From Purshia tridentata (taxonomy: Eukaryota > Streptophyta > Magnoliopsida > Rosales > Rosaceae), in the NCBI GenBank assembly GCA_003254885.1, contig QANT01002254.1:41337-105336 (forward strand): a DNA stretch of 64,000 bases, written 5' to 3'. Position 1 is the stretch's first letter. Each line of letters starts with the position of its first letter. Positions 38,553 through 49,700 of this stretch are shown here, in pieces. A program made the position numbers and the translations under genes. Below the pieces are notes generated by a model. The model saw nothing but the letters and a program-made list of their open reading frames with translations. It ran no database searches and was not told the DNA's origin.

Positions 38553-40354
38553 AGCTACGCACTTAAGGAACTAACCAAGCAGCAACCAAAGACCAAAGCA
38601 ACACAACAAAAACAACAAGCAATTCAAGAACCAAATGAACAAGAATGAAAAATTCAAAGACCCCAAGGAGAGAAAGAGTAAAGAAGATAGGCACAAAAAA
38701 ACATACCCAATCAAGAGCCACCAAGCCAAAAACACCAAGGGAGCCACACAACCAACCACCAAGGAAGAAACAAAAGAGTGACACCACCAAAAACAACAAA
38801 CCCAAGTTAGATAAACGAAAAGAGGCAAGAAAAATGAAAGAAAAACATGAAAAAAATTCGGAGAAAAATAAACAACATACCTTTTTGGAGCCCTAGAAGA
38901 GAAAAACACCAAATACACAACAAAACACAACAAAAACTAATGGGTAAAGAGCCTAAGGTGCCGAAAATGGAAGAAAAGAGGAGAAATTGAAGAGATTTGA
39001 GGGATTGAAGATGAGATTGAGAGAAGAGGAATATGGGTGTTTAGTGTGTTTGGATGGGTTTTGGGAGAGAAGAAGAAGTGAGGGAAATAAGAGGGAAGGA
39101 AAGAGAGAGAACAGCTGAAGGATAAGGGAAGAATCCTAAAAGGGAGAGGGAATCACGTGCAAAGGATAAGGAAAGGAAAAAATTTTTTTTTTTTTTGTGC
39201 TGGAACCCGTGTAGGACCGGTCCTCCAAAGAGGAGGATCGGTCCTCCAGAGAAGACACACGAAAAAAAATCAATGGGACCGGTCCTCTCTCTCAGAGGAT
39301 CGGTCCTCTGGGCAAACGAACAAAAAACCAAGCCTCTGTGGGACCGGACCTCTGGAAAGAAAAGATAACACAAGGAGAAAAGAAAAATTGTCCAAAAATT
39401 GACTGGAAACTCCCCCTAAACACATGGCATATGCAAAATGCAAAACAAACAATGAAAAATGCATGACAAAAGTGCCGAACAAGAGGGAGTAAGGAATCAT
39501 GAGAACTTAAAATAACATAAAAAGATTTCAGACAAGAGCAAAGGCAACTGTTTCATTCCAAGAGAGAATGCATCTAGAGGTAATTAAATCAAACCAGATT
39601 CCAAAGAGAACGCATGAGACAAGTCATGAACTTAAGATAGAACAATAAGCCTTGATTTTAGAAACAACGGAAGAAGTTGGGCAATGAGAAACGAAATTGT
39701 AAAACAAAATGCAATGCACACAGACTCCCCTTTTTTTTTTTTTTTTTTNNNNNNNNNNNNNNGCATTAATGGAAGCTAACGCACTAAGGAGAAGGTAGCC
39801 TTTTCCACGCGAAGCAAGCAAACATGTCTTGACCCGTTGACGGCTTCACACTAAACCGTAGGCAGCCCTCTCCATTTTTTTTTTGTTTTTTTAAACTTTA
39901 AATATGAGATGCAGATAATGAGGCTTCACACTAAACCGTAGGCAGCCCTCTCCATTAATTTTTTTTTGTTTTTTTTTTAAACTTTAAATATGAGATGCAG
40001 ATAATGAAGCAGAGATTGCCCATCGATTCAGTGTTGTAACCAAAATAAACACAAATATGTTCTGAAGAAGTAAATGAAAAGAATCATAAGCTTCTAAGTA
40101 CTATTAGAAAGACAAAATTAACAAAAGATGCAGACGAAAAAGAGAACCCACTTGACTTAACCAAATGTCCAAAAACCATGTCAGGTTATCAAAAGCACTA
40201 AGACTCGATTACTCATTGCAAGTTTTATGCATGATATGCATGAGATTTTTTTTTTATTTTTTTATTTTAAAAGAAGACAACCTAATGCATGCAAATGCAA
40301 CTGATCTATATGAAGCACATAATGATATGAGGTAAACATAAGTGAGAGAGAGTT
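38553..40354 (-). other. Non-coding stretch between pol and the extra ORF, with palindromes, an 80-bp duplication and an assembly gap
   Basis: Contains no supported gene. At 39213-39360 there is a cluster of AGGACCGGTCCT and one- or two-base variants like those in the LTR U3. A polypurine-type motif lies at 39408-39421. A T-run ends in 14 N (39749-39762). A tandem duplication of period 80 bp begins at 39842 and 39922 (GGCTTCACACTAAACCGTAG). Open frames on both strands here are low-complexity. Confidence 0.7.
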
Positions 40355-41872
40355 TCAGTCAATTGCACAGACACCAATGGACTTCCGAAGAGATTCAAAT
40401 CTTAAGTTGTCTAGAGGTTTTGTGAAGAGATCGGCAAGCTGATTTTCAGAATTAACAAACTCAATGATCAAAGTACGATCTTCAACCAAATTACGAATAA
40501 AGTGGTGACGAATGTCAATGTGTTTTGTGCGAGAGTGCTGAACAGGATTTTTAGCAATATTAATAGCACTCATATTATCACAATACACAACAAAAGTAGC
40601 ATGCTCAAAACCATAATCACAAATCATTTGTTTCATCCAAAGTAACTGAGTACAACAACTACCAACAGCTATATACTCAGCTTCAGCAGTAGATAAGGAA
40701 ACACAATTTTGCTTTTTGCTATGCCAAGAAACAAGGTTATTGCCTACGTAAAAGCAACCGCCCGATGTACTTTTACGATCATCAGCATTACCTCCCCAAT
40801 CAGCATCAGAATATCCAGACAATTCAACATTCGTATCAAATGAATACCAAATTCCATAATCAAGAGTATCATTAACATAACGAATAATCCGTTTAATAGC
40901 ATGCTTATGAGACTCTTTAGGATCAGATTGAAAACGAGCACAAACACCAACACTGAAAGTGATTTCAGGCCTACAAGCAGTACACAGGTAAAGCAAACTA
41001 CCTATCATACAAATAGTATCATTAACATAACGAATAATACGTTTAATAGCATGCTTATGAGACTCTTTAGGATTAGATTGAAAACGAGCACAAACACCAA
41101 CACTGAAAGTGATATCAGGCCTACTAGTAGTACACAGGTAAAGCAAACTACCTTTCATACTCCTATACTCAGTTTGATCTACACTTATTCCATTAGGATC
41201 TCTAGAGATTTTGGTGGAAGTACTCATGGGATTTCGAACCTCCTTAGAGGAATCTAGCCCAAATCGTTTAACTAAGTCTTTAGCATACTTATATTGAGAG
41301 ATAAAGATACCATCACTCAATTGACGGACATGAAGACCTAGAAAGTAATTCAACTCACCCACCATACTCATTTCAAACTCACTACTCATCATCTCAGTGA
41401 AGTTCTTGACATATTTTAGAGAAGTAGACCCAAACAAAATATCATCAACATATACTTGGGCAATTATTAAATCACCCTTCACTTTCTGAAAAAACAAGGT
41501 TTTATCAACCGATCCTCTAGTATATCATTTATCAATCAAGTGCAAAGACAGTCTCTCATACCAGGCTCTAGGAGCCTGTTTCAAACCATAAAGAGCTTTC
41601 TTAAGTCTAAAGACATAATTTGGATGATGTGGGTCCTCAAACCCTTTAGGTTGTTCAACATAAACTTCCTCTTGAAGAATACCATTTAGAAAGGCACTCT
41701 TGACATCCATTTGATGAAATTTAAATTTTAGATGACAAGCAATAGCTAAGAGAATTCTAACTGACTCCATCCTTGCAACCGGGGCAAAGGTTTCATCAAA
41801 ATCTATTCCCTCAATATGAGTATATCCTTGAGCCACTAAGTCAAAATCTATTCCCTCAATCTGAGTATACCC
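40355..41872 (-). pseudogene. Reverse transcriptase and RNase H portion of copia pol, broken
   Basis: In element orientation, reverse transcriptase begins with [13 protein letters not shown] and VKSAFLNG (41836-41525). It is interrupted by TGA at 41522-41524 just after LHLIDK. It resumes with FFQKVKGD and the catalytic YVDDILFGS. The RNase H part holds WGGNADDRKSTSG, AEAEYIA, YCDNMSAINIAKNP, HIDIRHHFIR and a terminal LADLFTKPL. A direct in-frame 150-bp duplication repeats the GSLLYLC...RYVNDT segment, adding 50 residues between the RT connection region and RNase H. A 45-bp duplication lies at the N-terminal side. In life this would copy element RNA in cytoplasmic particles; this copy cannot make an intact enzyme. 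Confidence 0.9.
40861..41160 (-). repeat. 150-bp tandem duplication within the RT-RNase H region
   Basis: Units 40861-41010 and 41011-41160 differ by only a few bases (for example CTTRPDI-type versus CTACRPEI-type codons) and stay in frame. This is a recent duplication private to this copy or a close relative. Confidence 0.9.
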
Positions 41873-41887
41873 TTAAGCCACTAAGCT
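41798..41887 (-). repeat. 45-bp tandem duplication at the start of reverse transcriptase
   Basis: Units 41798-41842 and 41843-41887 both encode LVA(Q/stop)GYT(H/Q)IEGIDFD. In the upstream unit (in coding sense) the Gln codon has become TAA, which ends the integrase-side frame at 41873. Confidence 0.9.
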
Positions 41888-43345
41888 AGCCTTATTCCTC
41901 ACAATGACACCAAACTCATCAGTTTTATTTTTAAAGATCCATTTAGTACCAATTACATTAACATCTTTTGGCCTAGGAACTAAATACCACACATCATTCC
42001 TAGTGAATTGATTCAGCTCCTCCTCCATGGCGATAATCCAATCATCATCTCCTAGTGCCTCCTTCACATTTTTTGGTTCAATCTTAGACACATAACACAC
42101 ATGACTCACCTCATCAATTAATTGCTTTCTAGTCTTTACTGGATCATCTAAATTACCTAAAATCTCACTAGATGGATGATTCTTTTGGACCCAAGTAGAT
42201 GGATCCCTAGACTGACTTGACTCACCGGTGACAATTGACACTTCCACGTCCTCAACAACCTCCTTCTTCTTAGGTTCTATATCAATACTATCATCTCCTT
42301 TAAAGAAAACATCATCATAGTCACATATAGCACCTGGAGGTTCACTAGCATCATCAATGGTGACATTGATAGACTCCATGACATCTCTAGTTCTCTTATT
42401 GAAGACCCTATAGGCTCGACTTGTCAAGGAATACCCTAGGAAGACACCTTCGTCACTACGAGCATCAAATTTGCCTAAGTGCTCTCTATCCCTTAGGATA
42501 TAGCAAGTACTACCAAACACCTTGAAGTATTTGATATTTTGTTTCTTACCTTTCCAAATCTCATATGGAGTTTTGTTAGTACCATGCCTAAGATAAACCC
42601 TATTGACAATGTAACATGCAGTGTTAATTGCCTCAGCCCAAAAGTGTTTAGCAAGGTTCTTGCTGTGCAACATAACACGGGCCATCTCTATGAGAACCCT
42701 GTTCTTCCTCTCCACAATCCCATTTTGTTGTGGAGTGTAAGGTGCAGAAAATTCATGTGTAATACCATTTAAATCACAAAATTCAGTAAACAAGGCATTC
42801 TCAAACTCACCACCATGGTCACTCCTAATTCTAACAATGCAGGTAATATTCATGCCTTTTTCATTTTGCATTCTATTACAAATAGCACGAAAATTAACAA
42901 AAGCATCAGATTTTTCACGTAGAAAAGCAACCCAAGTGAATCTAGAGAAATCATCAACCATAACAAGCACGTATCTTTTCCCACCAAAACTCAAAGTTTG
43001 CATGGGGCCAATTAAATCCATGTGAACAAGATCCAACACTTTAAAAGTAGTCATGGCATTCAGTTTCTTATGAGGACTCTTAATTTGTTTACCAATTTGA
43101 CAAGGACCACAAACACTTTCATTTTTTGACTCCAATTTAGGTAAACCTCTGACAATTTCTTTTTTTGACAACTGTGCAAGTTCTCTAAAATTCATGTGGC
43201 CTAAACGTTGATGCCAAAGAGAAAGATTATTATCACAAGCTTTATTGCACACTTTAGATTCAGAGGTAACATCAGCATTAATACAATAGCAGTTATCTCT
43301 AGATCTAACACCACTTAACACAATCTTACCAGCTTCATCAATCAC
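41873..43345 (-). pseudogene. Integrase portion of copia pol
   Basis: A frame of about 490 codons. The GAG-pre-integrase zinc site is H-x4-H (HQRLGH) with CGPCQ. The integrase core has HMDLIGPM (first Asp), RSDHGGEFENALF (second Asp) and the Glu in NGIVERKNR, followed by the C-terminal integrase region GSTCYILRDREHLGKFD. The frame is separated from gag-protease by a one-base deletion near 43350 and ends at a TAA created inside the 45-bp duplication. Integrase would insert the cDNA copy into nuclear DNA. Confidence 0.9.
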
Positions 43346-45522
43346 ATTGCACTATCTTGTGTAAAACTAACATGGCATTTATTTTCATCACATATTTGGC
43401 TAATGCTAAGAAGATTAGATTTCAGATTTTCAACATATATCACATTATCCAAATTAGCAATACCAGGAGCAATAATAGACCCTCTACCAAGCACCCTAGA
43501 TTTATTACCATCACCAAAAGTCACAGACCCAGAACTTTTATCTTCAGCAAAAGAGGTAAATAAGCTTTTATCACCAGTCATGTGTCTAGAACAACCACTA
43601 TCAAAATACCAAACAGAAGAATCATGAGCAGCAAGAGCAGTAAACACAACCAAGCAATTTTGATTTTCTTTTCTTTTCCAAACCTGTTTAGGAATAGAAA
43701 AAGAAATCAATTTAGACACTCTATTTACTTCACTACAAAGAGCCTGAACTTGACCTTGAAGAGAACTCTTACCTTGATGAGCAATAGGCACAAGAGAATT
43801 CCTAGTGTTTTTCCTAAGAAAATTACACCTAGGCCTAATGTGACCTAACCTACCATAGTTATGACAGATAGGAATAAACTTAGACATAGAAGATGACTTA
43901 GGAACAGAGGATAAAGAAGGTGAAGATTCTGACGCTTTGACAAATTTTGTTACTGAAGTACAAGTGTTAGATTCCAACCCTTTAAAACCTATCCCTTTCT
44001 TATCACCTGAATTCTTTCCCATGTTAAGCATTTTATCTATCTTATCAGCACCTATTGAAAGCCCTACAACTTTAACTTTTGTCTCTTCAAGTTCTTGCTC
44101 TAGTCTTACCTTCTCAGTTCTAAGAACATTAATGAGTTTAACCTGTTCATCACAATTTATCTCAAGAAAATTTATTTTGTCTAACAATTGTTTCTTTTCA
44201 GTTTGACTCTCAACTACAAAAGTTTCATATTTCTTTTTACACACAAAGAGTTCATTTTTTATCTTTTCCAATTTATTAGACACAACCACATTCTCTTTCT
44301 TAATTTGATAAGATTGAGAATACAAATCTTTAAAAGCCTGTTTAAACTCTTCATTAGTCAAATCATCACCCAGACTCTCATTCTCACTCTCACTTTCAAT
44401 TTCTAGAGCATGTGCACTCTCTTCATCTAATTTAGCTACAAAACCAAAATTGCTAGGACCATCATCAGATGAACTATCTGATTCAGACTCAAACTCAGTA
44501 TCACTCCAAGTAGCATTCATAGCCTTACTTTTCTCCTTATCCTTATTCATACTAGTATTAGCACAATCAGAAGCATAATGACCATAAACTTGACAAGCAA
44601 AACACTGAACACTTTTCTTTGAACTACCCTTTTCAGCAAACCTAGAAGATTTTTCAAAAGATTTTTCCCTTTTTCCATCCCTAGAGTTTGACTTCCTAAA
44701 ATCTTTTTGTCCAAATTTCTTATTACCAAAATTTCCCTTTTTAAAGAATTTCTTAAACTGTTTAGCAAACAAAGCAAGATCTTTAGCAGTTATTGGAGCA
44801 TCAGGATCAGGTTCATGATCAATTTCTTTTTCTTTTTCTGATTCATCCACAGTTTTTAGAGCTACACTTTTTACCTTTTTGGATTCAGGAAATTGCATTT
44901 CAAAGGTTTTTAGCGACCCTATTAGATCTTCAATTCTTAAAGTGTTCAAGTTTTTAACTTCTTCTATAGCAGTTACTTTAGCATGAAAACGAGAAGGAAG
45001 AGATCTAAGTACCTTTTTAACCACTCTATGCTCAGGAATCCTATCACCTAGGTTATAACAAGAATTCACTATATCACTCAACCTAGCATAAAAATCAGAA
45101 AATTTTTCATCCTCAAGCATTTTAATATTTTCAAATTGAGTAGTTAACATTTGCAATTTTGACTCTTTGACAGAAGTTGTTCCCTCATGTGTAATTTGTA
45201 AAATATCCCAAGCTTCCTTAGAAGTCTCACAGTGTGAAATATGCTTAAATTGATCAGAGTTCACGGCTGTGAAAATCGCATTCAAGCCTTTGTGATTATT
45301 AGTACTATGAAGTTTTTCAGCAGAAGTCCATTCTTCAAAAGTCTTAGGAGTTTCCTGTCCTTTTGAATCTGTGGCAACTGGAGGAGTCCAGCCATACATA
45401 GTTGTATGCCACACACGATCATCAAGAGCCCAAAGAAAAGCTCTCATCTTAGCTTTCCAAGCAGCATAATTATTACCATCAAACAAGGGAGGATGAGAAA
45501 TAGAACCGCTCGCATGATCCAT
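43342..45522 (-). pseudogene. Gag and protease of the Sirevirus-like element
   Basis: The frame starts at ATG 45522 (MDHASGSI; the preceding in-frame codons are not ATG). Gag contains the LFDGNNYAAWKAKM and UBN2-type helical region, then a CCHC knuckle CFACQVYGHYASDC (about residues 303-318). An acidic stretch and a long coiled coil follow. A second knuckle-like CHNYGRLGHIRPRC has its second Cys replaced by Tyr (about residue 550). The protease active site is FDSG in WYFDSGCSRHMTG (about residue 640). The long C-terminal extension with a coiled coil is a Sirevirus trait; published work links it to dynein-light-chain-like partners. A one-base deletion near 43350 puts integrase out of frame. 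Confidence 0.9.
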
Positions 45523-45560
45523 GCTCAAGGATCTAAATTAGGATCTCACTAAGTGAATCT

Positions 45561-45580
45561 AGTGACCTGCTTTGATACCA
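45561..45580 (-). promoter_or_regulatory. Primer-binding site
   Basis: On the - strand it reads TGGTATCAAAGCAGGTCACT, two bases inside the 5' LTR end. It matches the initiator tRNA-Met type site (TGGTATCAGAGC) used by plant copia elements, with one difference. Confidence 0.85.
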
Positions 45581-46223
45581 ATTGAAAAATTCCCAGAAAG
45601 ATCCCAAATAAGCCTAGAGGGGGGGTGAATAGGCTTTTCAAACAAAATACCAAATTTTAAAAATTACCAAGTTGATTATTAGGCAGCGAATTAAAGAAAA
45701 CAAGTCAACTTGATAAATCAAGAAACAAGCATACATGAACACACAGAAATTGTTGACGCGGAAAACCCACACTTGGGAAAAACTGCAGGACCTAGTCCAG
45801 AGAAAAACAATCCACTATGTAAAATTGAAGTTCTACAACCAGTGACTCGATCCAAACCTAATCTAGACTCCTTCTAGACAGATACACTGACCTCACGCCA
45901 CACGTTGCACTTCAACCACGGGAATTGCAAGGAGACCTTCTCACCAACGTCCTGCTAGCAAGAGCTCACGAACCCAGCCTCGTCCTCGATGCTCAAGTTC
46001 GAACAATTATCAAAGATGAATGAATGATGGATGATAACATAAATAAATTTAACAAGGAACAATTTATTATGCTATCTATTTTAAAGCACCATGAACTAGT
46101 TTATATGATGTATTTATGCAACCCTAGTTCATAACACAGCCTCACACTAATAATAAAAACCTAGAATGCAATCTCTCAAAGTGTATAATGTGTGAGCAAA
46201 AATTAAACAAGGATTAAGAGAGA

Positions 46224-46232
46224 TTATATATA
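46224..46232 (-). promoter_or_regulatory. TATA box of the 5' LTR promoter
   Basis: TATATATAA on the - strand in the 5' LTR, about 130 bp downstream (element orientation) of the palindrome cluster. The position fits the U3/R promoter of a copia LTR. Confidence 0.6.
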
Positions 46233-46359
46233 GAAGACAAACCTTTAGAAACTAGGAAACAAGATTTATCCAATTAGGAAAGAGATTGGGACCCAATAGG
46301 ATTTTTTAAAACCTTGAAAAACTATGATTTAAAACACAAAAACGCACACACTCATGCGT

Positions 46360-46525
46360 AGGACCGGTCCTCCAAAGCATAGGACCGGTCCTCTGGAAGC
46401 CAAAACAGAGGACCTCTCTGGAGGACCGATCCCACCACTAGGAGGACCGGTCCTCTGGGCCACTTTCAGAAAATAAAAAGTTTTGCCACTGTGGGATAGA
46501 TCCTACCAGGTGTAGGACCGATCCT
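46360..46525 (-). promoter_or_regulatory. Cluster of AGGACCGGTCCT palindromes in U3
   Basis: Perfect 12-bp palindromes at 46360-46371, 46381-46392 and 46443-46454, plus degenerate copies near 46422 and at 46514-46525 (AGGACCGATCCT). All are upstream of the LTR TATA box. Palindromes in this position are described for Sireviruses. They may be binding sites for a dimeric factor (inference). Confidence 0.7.
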
Positions 46526-46784
46526 ACAGATCGATAAAACCTTCTTGAACCTTTTTTCAGGACACTTTTAAATGCATATGAATGAGATTCTAACCACTTA
46601 AGATGCATGCAAGGTTTCTAAGTCAACTTACCTTGATCCTAAATGAATTTGAACACCGAGACAAGCTTTGAGGAAAAGTACTTTGAACGCGTACTTGAGA
46701 ATCAACTTGACACACTAAACTAATGCTTACAACCATATGAGTTTTGTCTAAAGGAAATCGCCAATTACAAAAATTACACTTACA

Positions 46785-49700
46785 CGTAAGACCTCAAGTG
46801 GATCTTAGGGTTATCACGATAATATCGAGACATGAGAAAGTGCTTCCTTATGTCTTTCTTGCCCACCACGGAAGTTTTGGTGCAATTTGGATGAATTTGG
46901 ACTGAGTACGCACCGAAATGATGTTTTCGTGCATTCTTAACACCTAAAGTAGTTCTTTAGGGCAGCCACGATAATTGAGACAGGATAACGTGTGTCCTCA
47001 TGTCCTTCTTGCCTACCGGGCACGTTTTGATGCAATTTAGATGAAAGTAGACTGGGCATGCAGTGAAATGAGGTTTTAGTTCCTTCTTCACACGAAATGT
47101 GCTTCTTAAGTGCTAGAACATTAATCCATGCATAAGAACATGCTTATTGCCAACCGGGCACGTTTTGGTGGACCTGCATGAAATTGGATTGAGTACGCAC
47201 CGAAATGATGTTTTCGTGCCTTCTAAAGACGAAATGTGCTTCTTTAGGGCTAGAATGCTAATCCAAGCTTGGGAAAGTGCTTCCTCATGTCTTTCTTGCC
47301 AACCGATAACGTTTTGGTGTAACTTTAACTAAACTGCACAGTGTGTGCACTAAAATGACGTTTTCGTTCACTCCTAACACCCAAAGTGGTTCTTTAGGGC
47401 TAACACGTTAATCGAGACATTAGAGAGTCCTTCTTCACCTCTTACATGCGAATCAAGCACGTTTTGGTGCAATTTGGACCAAGTTAGATTGAGTATGCAC
47501 CGAAATGACGTATTCGTACATTCTTAACACCTAAAGTGGTTCTTTAGAGCTGGCACGCTAATCGAGACATGAGAACGTGCGTCCACATGTCCTTCTTTCC
47601 AACCGGGCACGTTTTGATGCAATTTAGACGAAAGTAGACTGAGTATGCACTAAAAGGAGGTTTTAGTTCCTTCTTAACGCGAAATGTGCTTCTTGAGGGC
47701 TAGAACGTTAATCCAAGCATGAGAACATGCTTCTTGCCAACCGCGCATGTTTTGGTGCACCTTTAACCAAGTTGTGCACAGTGCGCACCGAAATGATGTT
47801 CGATGCATTCTTAACACCTAAATTGATTCGTTCAGGCTAGAACGCCAATCCAAACAAGAGAAAGTGCTTCCTCATGTCCTTATTGCCAACTGGGGACGTT
47901 TTGGTGCAATTTAGATGAATGTAGACTGAGTATGCACTGAAATGAGATTTAAGTTCCTTCTTAACAAGAAATGTGGTTCTTGAGGACTAGAACATTAATC
48001 CAAGCTTGAGAACGTGCTTCTTGCCAACTACACACGTTTTGGTCCAATTTTATCCAAGTTGTGCACAGTGTGCACCGAAATGACGTTCCATGCATTCTTA
48101 ACACCTAAACTGGTTCATTGGGGCTAGAATGCTAATCCAAAGAAGAGAAAGTGCTTCCTCATGACCTTATTGCCAACCGGGAAAGTTTTGGTACAATTGA
48201 AACCAAATTGGGTTGAGGTGGCATCGAAATGAGGTTTTCTTGCATTCTTAACAGATGCATGTGCTTCTTGAAGGCTAGAATGCTAATCCAGGGATGAGAA
48301 AATGCTTCCCCACATCTTTCTTGTCAATCAGGCACGTTTTGGTAGAAATGGCACGAAATTGAATTGACTACGCACTGAAATGAGGTTTTTGTGCGTTCTT
48401 AACAAAAGCATGTGCTTCTTGAGGGCGAGAATGCTAAACTAAGAATGAGAAAGTGCTTCCCCACATCTTTCTTGCCACTCGCGCACGTTTTGGTTGAAAT
48501 TGCACGAAATTGAATTGAGATCGCACTGAAATGATGTTTTTCTGCCTTCTAACACGAAATGTGCTTCTTCAGGGCTAGAATGCTAATCCAAGCATGGGAA
48601 AGTGCTTCGCGATGTCTTTCTTGCCAACCGATAATGTTCTAATGCAACTTTAGCCAAACTGTACAGTGTGTGCACAAAAACGACGTTTTCGTTCACTCCT
48701 AACACCCAAAAGTGGTTCTTTAGGGCTAGCATGCTAATCGGGACATTAGAGAGTGCTTCCTCAATTCTTTCTTACAAATCGGGCACATTTTGGTGCAATT
48801 TGGATCAAGTTTGACTGAGTATGCACCGAATTGATGTATTCGCGCATTCTTAGCACCTAAAGTTGTTTTTTAGGGCTTGAACGCTTATCGAGACATGACA
48901 GAGTGCTTCCCCATGTATTTCTTTCAACCGGGAAACGTTTTGGTGCAACATTAATCGAATTGGACTCAGTGTGCACCGAAATGTCGTTTTCGTGCATTCT
49001 TAAGACCTGAAGTGGATCCTTAGGGTTAGCATGCTAATATCGAGACATGAGCAAGTGCTTCATTATGTCTTTCTTGCCCCCCAAGAAAGTTTTGGTGCAT
49101 TTTGGACGAATTCGGATTGAGTACCCACTGAAATGATGTTTTCATGTATTCTTAGCACCTAAAGTGGTTCTTTGGGGTTGGCACACTAATCGAGACATGA
49201 GAACGTGCCTCCTCATGTCCTTTTTGCTAATCGGGCACGTTTTGATGCAATTTCCACGAAAGTGGACTGAGTATGCACTGGAATGACGTATTCGCGCATT
49301 CTTAGCACCTAAAGTTCTTCTTTGGGGCTTGAACGCTTATCGAGACATGAGAGATTGCCTCGCTATGTCTTTCTTTCAACTGGGGAACGTTTTGGTGCAA
49401 CTGTAATTGAATTGGACTCAAAGTGCACGAAAATGACATTTTCGTGCATTCTTAAGACCTCAAGTGGATCCCTAGGGTTAGTACGCTAATATTGAAACAT
49501 GAGAAAGTGCTTCCTTATGTTTTCCTCGCCCACCAAGAAAGTTTTGGTGCAATTTGGACGACTTCGGACTCAGTATACACCGAAATGATGTTTTCGTGCA
49601 TTCTTAGCACTTAAAGTGGTTCTTTAGGGCTGGCTCGCTGATCAAGACATGAGAACATGCGTCCTGATCTCCTTCTCGCCAACTGGGCACGTTTTGGTGC

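Larger units (their letters stand above)
35944..46784 (-). mobile_element. Sirevirus-like Ty1/copia LTR retrotransposon, full length but defective
   Basis: Length 10,841 bp with LTRs at both ends. In element orientation the order is 5' LTR (46784-45583), primer-binding site, gag, protease, integrase, reverse transcriptase, RNase H (the Ty1/copia order), a non-coding stretch, an extra ORF, polypurine tract, and 3' LTR (37123-35944). The long extended gag with a coiled coil, the extra ORF after pol, the repeated polypurine tracts and the GGGGGGGTGAATAGG word in the LTR all fit the plant Sirevirus lineage. The coding part is broken by at least one frameshift and two stop codons plus two internal duplications. 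No 5-bp target duplication is seen (left flank GTTCT, right flank CGTAA). Confidence 0.92.
45583..46784 (-). repeat. 5' LTR (right) of the Sirevirus-like element, 1202 bp
   Basis: On the + strand it starts TGAAAAATTCCC and ends ATTACACTTACA, so in element orientation it is TG...CA. It is 22 bp longer than its partner because one palindrome-bearing segment is duplicated. The TATA box lies near 46224-46232 on the - strand, with the palindrome cluster upstream of it in U3. Confidence 0.93.

Noticed and set aside
38563-38933. Hydrophobic - strand frames of 80 and 120 codons in the Sirevirus
   Set aside because: They are low-complexity, overlap each other and lie in the non-coding stretch between pol and the extra ORF.
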